From Ectobius pallidus (taxonomy: Eukaryota; Arthropoda; Insecta; Blattodea; Ectobiidae), in NCBI GenBank assembly GCA_964059195.1, contig CAXKWD010000006.1:64497073-64561072 (forward strand): a stretch of DNA of 64,000 nt, in the 5' to 3' direction. The position numbers were made by a program, and so were the translations under genes. Below, in pieces: positions 58,440-64,000 of this stretch. The notes below the pieces were generated by a model. It worked only from the letters and a program-made list of their open reading frames with translations. It ran no database searches and was not told where the DNA came from. Position 1 is the first letter of the stretch, and every line of letters begins with the position of its first letter.

Positions 58440-58870
58440 AACATCAGATGTAAAATGCTGACTGGAGTTGCAGTGCGCAACAAATGTCACCTCCAGATTA
58501 TGGATCACAGATCCTTGCCTATTATCCGAGAATAATGCCTTACATTGAGAAAAGGAACGTTCTACATCACACAATGTTAACCTTGCATATTTGAAGAGGT
58601 GTACTGTATATCACTAACGCACACACGATCAAGTTCACTTATGTTTTGACCTTCCAAAACTTGAGCGACTTTGCAGAGGGTTTGATAGCCACCAATTGTT
58701 CTCAAACGTACCTTTAAATTTTGTCCGTAGAACTTCAATTTTTGAACCTGAGATAGTGTTAAGTTGCCTTTCAACATATTGTATTTCTTTAACTGAACTA
58801 TGCAATGTTGAGATTTGGTTCTGTTCTTCCCCGATAAGCAAGTGCAAGTGAATCACTCTCACCTCATTGC
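58440..58870 (-). pseudogene. hAT transposase C-terminal remnant (dimerisation domain)
   Basis: Minus strand: HLFKYARLTLCDVERSFSQC followed by KALFSDNRQGSVIHNLEVTF and VAHCNS (about 58590-58465). This is the hATC-like block with the CDVERSFS signature. Upstream, in two frames, are the pieces 58635-58862 and 58577-58777, which read as its preceding helices. It lacks the zinc finger and catalytic N-terminal half. It links the TIR family to a CGG-binding-protein-like hAT lineage that I recall from insects. Confidence 0.7.
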
Positions 58871-58942
58871 AAATGAAGCACTTGTGTTGAATTCATTCGA
58901 GATACACATTTTTGTTGTAAAATATTAAAAGAGAATGAGGAA

Positions 58943-59290
58943 AAGTACTAAAATATTTATTTATGGAGAAAATATAGAAAATATTTATTTATGGAGAAAA
59001 TATCGAAAATATTTATTTATGGAGAAAATATCGAAAATATTTATTCATATAACTTTTTTTTGTAAAACATGTATTTTTATGTAACATAAAATTTAGAATT
59101 TGCGGTTTTCGGACCTTGATATGAGCATCAGGGAAAAAAAATTACGTAAAAATCCGGAAAAGTACTAAAATATGTATTTATGGAGAAAATATCGAAAATA
59201 TTTATTCACATAACTTTTTTTGTAAAATATGTGTTTTTATGTGGAATAAAATTTGGAATTTGCGTTTGCCGGACCTCGATTTGGATATAA
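58943..59290. repeat. Internal tandem duplications of the hAT element
   Basis: A 28-bp unit (AATATTTATTTATGGAGAAA plus ATATCGAA) is repeated three to four times at 58943-59045. The larger segment of about 200 bp containing it recurs, shortened, at about 59155-59290 (GGAGAAAATATCGAAAATAT, then TGTTTTTATGTGGAATAAAA). Confidence 0.8.
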
Positions 59291-60034
59291 AACTTTATTT
59301 TAGGAATGTATACATCAGGAAAAAAAATATTTTTTTACATACAAATCCGGGCCCTAGTAATAATTATCGAGGAATTTCTCTCTTACATTCGTCATAAAAA
59401 CTCAAAATTAACCCTATGTGTGGACGAAATCATTGAAGATGCCAATGTGGATTTAGGCTTGACCCGGTCAACTGTAGATAAAACATTTTGTAATCGCCAA
59501 ATTTTGGAGAAAAAGTGGGAATACGATAAGCTTCTTCTCCAGCTATTCATAGATTTAAAAAGAATCATTCAGTTATTTGTTCAATATCCTCATTGAGTTT
59601 AGGATACCAAAGCAAGTAGGATGATCAAAATGTGTCTAAATGAAACCTAAAATAAAGTGAAGGTGGGGAACTTATATCAGATAGGTTTGCTATTAAAAGT
59701 GGCTTGTATCAAGGAGTTGCATGATCGCCTTTGCTTTTTAATTTCGCTTTGGAATATGCCATTAGAAAAGTTCAGGAAAACAAGGTAGGCGTAGAATTAA
59801 ATGGCAATCACTAGATTTTAGCTTATGCAGGTGATGAGTACCTGTTGGGCAATGGAATAAACACAATCGGGAAAAATTCAAAAAGTCTTTCCGATGCCTG
59901 CGGGAATGTTGAATTGGAATACAGATAAAGACTGAGTATATGGAAAAGAAAGATAATAATAACGCGGTACAAAATATGGAATAAACAATTGAAGAAGTGG
60001 AAACATTCAAATAACTGAAACTTATGGAAAGTTC

Positions 60035-61070
60035 CCCTTCCTTAGAGCCTTATGTATGTGATATTAAGATAACCTCTGGAGTCTGGACAGTAGTTAATAG
60101 AATGGCACTGTGGTTTCTACTAAGGTACCGTACTTGAAATAGCAATAGATAGGCGTAAAAATAACTTATGGGCTTTTTTAAATTACCATGTACTACTTCT
60201 TTAAAATAATGTAAACTGTGATAATACTACTGCATCGTAATTCAGGTATTATTTATGTACACTTGTATTTCACTTATTTTGCTATAGGCTTGTAAAATGT
60301 ATATTGGCAAATTATTGCACTACAAAAAAATATTTATTAAAAATTATGAAACTGCGAAACATAGACTGAATAAACTTAAATATTCATTTTTAGATCAGCA
60401 CAATCTATTGTTTACTACATTAAAATAAATAAAAATAAATTAACCGTCGATAATACTTTTCAAAATTTGGTTGTGACTATTTGGAGAATTTTATATTAAC
60501 AGTAACATCGTATTTACAGTGCAATGCTGAACATTATTATAAGTTTAATGGGTCAGTAGCATAAATGTACCCCTCCCGCATGATTCCACGAGCATGAACC
60601 TGTGATCGTTATGTCGTACAGTAAGTATGCTAACCATTCGCTCACAGATATGATTTTAATTAACTTCGCAAGTTTCCAAGCCTGGCATAGCATTATTTGG
60701 AAAGCATATGCATAGCTTCAATTAAATCTGCATGTTCTTGGTATATAAGCTGTCGAGTAAATACGATTACGGTGTTGAAGGTAGTCTTGTTTGTTCAGGA
60801 CGACCAAAGGACGTTCTAGATTTTGGTAGACTTAGGCACCCTTCAGCCGCAATAACCACTTCACTCAGGAGTGTGTTGGACACGGGTAGCTACAATATTA
60901 TATTCCTGAGTTGGTTCGCAAATACTGTCACCTTTATCTTATATCTGAATCCAAATGATGTTGCTAGTAGAACTGAAGACGGAGCAATGTGTTGAGTATA
61001 GTTTGTGACTTATTGTTTGTTTGATTTTGTCATCTAACGATGGTTACGTAATGCTACATAGGCATGTGTA
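60035..61070. other. No gene recognised; possible SINE scrap
   Basis: At about 60660-60575 (minus) TGAGCGAATGGTTAGCATAC and AGGTTCATGCTCG look like the A- and B-boxes of a decayed tRNA-like SINE. The 87-aa ORF at 60732-60995 is unrecognised. Confidence 0.35.
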
Positions 61071-61079
61071 GTCCCTGGT

Positions 61080-61205
61080 GTGTTGAAATTCTGTCCCGCA
61101 GGAGTTATTTTAATAGGGTACAAAACTGCTAACATATTTGCGCGAAGATTATGTATCGACTTAGGCCTACGAACTTTGAAACGTATAGGAGGTCCTTTGC
61201 CGACT
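61080..61205 (-). mobile_element. Possible type E SINE fragment, minus strand
   Basis: TTCTGTCCCGCAGGAGTTAT near 61089 resembles the AACTCCTGC core seen at 6.3 and 56.3 kb; the head is not preserved. Confidence 0.35.
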
Positions 61206-61487
61206 GTTACATCCAAATCGACAATCTGGTGTTTACAAGTCTAGCTTAATTTTGTAAACCTGTCTCTACAATATTATTGAACAATGGTTGTCTTAGTATA
61301 CCTTTCGATGTATAGATTTTCAACTAATTTCGAGAATTTTGAAGAATTACTTGCTGGAAAAATTAATTTCACATGCAGAATAAATAAAACTTATTGTAAA
61401 ATGGTTTTTTATTTGGCAGTATAAATGAGCGAACGCAAGTCTTATAAATAATTTTCCAACAGTACAGTACAGTTTATTAATTCATTG

Positions 61488-61577
61488 TTGTATTGTTGTA
61501 AAGACCTGTAATAATATTATTATATTATTATGTTGTATTGTTGTAAAGACCTGTAATAATATTATTATAATAATACT
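61488..61577. repeat. Tandem duplication, about 45-bp unit, two copies
   Basis: TTGTATTGTTGTAAAGACCT and GTAATAATATTATTAT are repeated back to back. Confidence 0.85.
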
Positions 61578-61819
61578 GTAAACATCAGAGAGTCAAGGTG
61601 CATCCTCGCTACATTTGAGATTACTAAAACCTGTAGTCTAGTGTAGAAAATAAAGATTAGGCCTTTCTTATTATTGGCATGCATAGTTTAAGTTTTGTTC
61701 CTTTATGCTGTTCTATTTTATGCGACTAATATCATTTCCATCTGGGAATTTGTTTGATCAGGTTACCTGATTATGTTTATTATTGTACCGAATACAGTAA
61801 AGTCATGGAGGATGAAAGG

Positions 61820-62060
61820 GGCTGGACATGTTGCACGCAAGGGGCAGGGAAAATATATCTAAAAAATATTGACTTGAAGACTGGTAGGGAAGAGACCATT
61901 TGAAAAACCTAGACGTAGGTGGGAGGACAATATTAAGATATATTTAAGGGAAGTAGGAAGTAGGATGGGTGGTTGGAGTTAGCACAGAATGGGGTTGAAT
62001 GGCGGGCCCATGTAGGCCTAAGCGCAGAAATGAACCTCAGGATTCCATAAAATAGACAAA
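61820..62060 (+). pseudogene. RTE-type LINE fragment: extreme C-terminus
   Basis: RMKGAGHVARKGQG at about 61807, then after a frameshift GKRPFEKPRRRWEDNIKIYL near 61889 and REVGSRMGGW, and the end near 62050. This is the C-terminal block of RTE ORF2 that follows the RT. It lies about 1.8 kb past the end of the LINE at 57.5-60.0 kb in the same orientation, so it could be the far end of that copy or another copy. Confidence 0.75.
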
Positions 62061-62368
62061 TTTCCTTTGGGTTGCTTAGGAATTGTCTATTGCCGTTGAG
62101 TAAGCAAATAAGTTTTATTATTAATATTGTTATTGTTAATGTCCCTTACAATTTAACGTGACATTACTAGTAATAATTCTACCAATCATTGAACCACAAA
62201 CATAACTTTTCCACTGCTTCCATCTATGAATATGGAATAAGTAAGAACAGGCCCAAAGCTGTCCGCCAAATTTTATGTTTGTAGCTCGTCTGGCAGTGGG
62301 TAAATATTAATTTTTTGAGGTAAGAAATTGAAATGTAAACTTTCTGGCATTTTCCCTTTGGTTACAGA

Positions 62369-62749
62369 GTGAAAACTACAATTCCCAATTTAATGTTTCT
62401 TAGGTTAAGCAACATTTTTTCTGTGAGACAACTTTTCGGTCTTATCTATCAAAAAAGATCCGAGTGGTGTTGGCTAAAGCATACCGAACTGAAGGTATTA
62501 GTTCAATTAGCCTACCGCTCAGAAAAAAATTTCCTCCATAAGTATACAGATTTCTTCAGTGCGATAAGTCTCAAAACTACGAGTCGTAGCTGTAAAACAC
62601 TTACAGAAAGTATCAAAGCTTTCATGCACAACAATCCTGAAATTTTGAGTCTAATTTGGACTATAAGAAAGCCACGTGCAAAAGTTAATTGCCTGTTTAC
62701 AGAGGAAAGCCCTGAAATCGCAGCCAGAATCCTGAACTCAATGCATTAA
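62369..62749 (+). CDS. Unrecognised 126-aa ORF
   Basis: Open from ATG at 62369 to a stop at 62747, with mixed amino-acid composition rather than low complexity. The second half (LTESIKAFMHNNPEILSLIW, then KPRAKVNCLFTEESPEIA) reads like a helical protein segment and ends RILNSMH. I recognise no family. The region before it is intron-like or intergenic. It may be the last exon or tail of a transposon-derived protein, because the surroundings are entirely repeats. Not supported by a second copy in the window. Confidence 0.3.
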   Translation: MKTTIPNLMFLRLSNIFSVRQLFGLIYQKRSEWCWLKHTELKVLVQLAYRSEKNFLHKYTDFFSAISLKTTSRSCKTLTESIKAFMHNNPEILSLIWTIRKPRAKVNCLFTEESPEIAARILNSMH

Positions 62750-62754
62750 TGGCG

Positions 62755-63265
62755 AATAGTTTGGAAAACAATGTGCCGTGCCTCTCTTATGCTATTCCAC
62801 TACTCAAGGGCCTTCAATCTTACCATTATCTAGTAGTATGATTTTCTTCGAAATTTTTTTCGTGATTCAAGGCTCTGTTCCTGGGTATTTTATCGGTAGT
62901 AATAGGTAGGTATTTGTCTTGCATGTGGTATTTCTACAGTATAAAATGTAAGTTTTTTGTTATTTTTTAATACTTCGACACTTTTTAGTGTGCCTTTGAA
63001 TATTTTCTCAGGACATTTATTGCGATTCGATAGGCACTTTGAATTCCCAAAGTAAATACTTTCTTTATTAGATAGGCTGGGCTATAATAATACATTTTTA
63101 TTATATTCAACCGTTCTTAAATTCAGTTTTATTTATACACGTTTTAGCATCGAGGCCATATCAGGAGTTCAGGATTGTTTGTACATGCTACTATTGATTG
63201 TCAGCTATTTTCTATTGTTGGTATATTTTTTATGTAGGCAAATTTCAACTGATTATAATTTAAAT
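62755..63265. other. No gene recognised
   Basis: AT-rich, nothing supported. Confidence 0.45.
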
Positions 63266-63269
63266 GAAT

Positions 63270-63452
63270 ATGATACAGGAAGAAATGGCGAGGATGAATC
63301 TTGGTAATTATCCAATCCGGCATTAGCCTTTTACGAATGGGAAAACAATAAAAAACACCCATGTTAACTTAACCAGCTATGGGATTCGTACCTGGGACCT
63401 CCCACATGCGATTCCAAGGCTTTACCATCTCGGCCACCTCACTCGGTAGTTT
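63270..63452 (-). mobile_element. tRNA-derived SINE, minus strand
   Basis: On the minus strand GAGGTGGCCGAGATGGTAAA (A-box arm, tRNA-Leu/Ser-like) near 63441 is followed by the B-box-like GGTACGAATCCC near 63394. A body continues with TTTTCCCATTCGTAAAAGGC near 63347. The acceptor stem is not paired, so it is not a functional tRNA. Confidence 0.65.
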
Positions 63453-63454
63453 GT

Positions 63455-64000
63455 AATTTATAAGTACAATAAAACTGGAATAATACAAACAGTTAAAGCA
63501 AAGCTATAACGTTCTGTAAAAAGTGTTTACATACATGCCCAAGACACACTGAAATACATTTTGAAACAAGATAGTGAAATACATTTTGAAATAAGATAGT
63601 GTTATTACTGAATACTCACATAATGTGTCCATTGGTAAATCATTGTTTGGATGAGGCTCTACCGTATAATTTTATTGCCATGGGCAATCTACATCCCATC
63701 ATTAGGGTTGAGTGAAACTGCTGGTTTAATAACTTTCAATATTTAAGTACTGAAAATGCCGTGCTTCAGTTACTTCGTCTAAATAAGTACACATTTTTCA
63801 TGTTCTATTTAAGTATTATCTTTATTATTATGTTATTATTTTGTCCTTTTAGTTTTACGTTGATAAGGTCTTACTAGTAATAATTCTATCAATCTTTAAA
63901 CCACAAACTCTGGCAATTGTCTGATACCCATAATAAGGATTTGACATTACCTTAGCAGCTCATGTTCCATGTGGGTGGTTAGAAGAACAGTCATTAACAC
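63455..64000. other. No gene recognised
   Basis: A short direct repeat GTGAAATACATTTTGAAA lies near 63550-63597. Otherwise AT-rich DNA. Confidence 0.45.

Larger units (their letters stand above)
58264..59356. mobile_element. hAT element, 1093 bp, nested in the RTE LINE
   Basis: TIRs TAGGGCCCGGATTTTTATGT and (reverse complement) TAGGGCCCGGATTTGTATGT are flanked by GTAATAGT (58256-58263) and GTAATAAT (59357-59364), 7 of 8 matching. The insertion falls exactly in the codons between AEC and NNYRG of the LINE, which dates it after the LINE. It contains a minus-strand transposase remnant and internal tandem duplications, and is a deletion derivative. Confidence 0.93.
57470..60030 (+). pseudogene. 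RTE-type LINE ORF, decayed and split by a hAT element
   Basis: Blocks in order on the plus strand are ERKHAKLQ near 57622, NPNVTTIENLNNAKQESSRN near 57660, GTNEFKKGFQSRTNVIKDND near 57777, KTPGVSQIPTV near 58096, and IIMIHKKGDMAEC just before 58256. After the hAT element come NNYRGISLL at 59357, RQILEKKWEYDKLLLQLFID near 59499, SGLYQGVA-SPLLFNFALEYAIRKVQEN near 59696 (motif B) and LAYAGDE near 59819 (motif C; YADD has become YAGD). The series matches RTE-clade reverse transcriptases. Multiple stops are present. Confidence 0.82.

Noticed and set aside
63385..63450. Minus-strand tRNA-Leu/Ser-like sequence
   Set aside because: No paired acceptor stem and a SINE-type body follows directly.

Overview
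The window reads as eukaryotic, AT-rich, repeat-dominated DNA from an arthropod, most likely an insect with a large genome. The evidence is many decayed transposons of insect-typical families, several tRNA-derived SINE families, and frequent copies of the octamer TAGGCCTA. A cockroach or termite (Blattodea) is my best guess, from memory of such repeats; this is inference. There are no bacterial features, no rRNA, no CRISPR and no complete host gene. Only one long open reading frame lies wholly inside the window: an R2-like retrotransposon protein at 30505-33582 (minus).

Layout. 0-2.5 kb: a 5'-truncated R1/I-group LINE, still open for 438 codons, then a solitary copy of the 5' region of a multicopy unit that I call element X. 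4-7 kb: a copy of a dispersed repeat (family D), a SINE and an (AG)n run. 8-11.3 kb: element X copy A, carrying a frameshifted copy of an uncharacterised arthropod protein family, split by a 741-bp LTR-like insertion. 13-16.5 kb: SINEs, a hairpin MITE, a TIR MITE and a LINE fragment. 18.7-20 kb: family D and a collapsed mariner-like remnant. 21.7-22.8 kb: a 1-kb palindrome made of two inverted MITE copies, with a SINE inserted at the centre. 26-29.4 kb: a SINE, a GC-richer block, one candidate 84-bp host exon and a LINE fragment.

30-34.3 kb: the R2-like element, bracketed by an inverted 34-bp motif. 34.5-36.3 kb: an unassigned, hairpin-rich stretch and a family D copy. 37.8-43.2 kb: a hAT element with a perfect 8-bp target duplication, a near-perfect 89-bp inverted repeat, and a PIF/Harbinger element with a Myb-like ORF. 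44.5-48.5 kb: a mariner-like element and element X copy B (minus), itself interrupted by an 822-bp insertion. 49-52.4 kb: a TIR MITE, a hAT transposase remnant and a second hAT element. 54-56.4 kb: family D and a cluster of four or five SINE units. 57.4-62.1 kb: an RTE-type LINE interrupted by a third hAT element, and a second RTE fragment. The rest is AT-rich DNA with no gene that I can support.

The window is best read as a record of nested insertions: hAT into RTE, SINE into palindrome, LTR-like element into X copy A, and TIR element into X copy B. Family assignments rest on motifs read directly from translations plus recalled knowledge of the families; no database search was possible.
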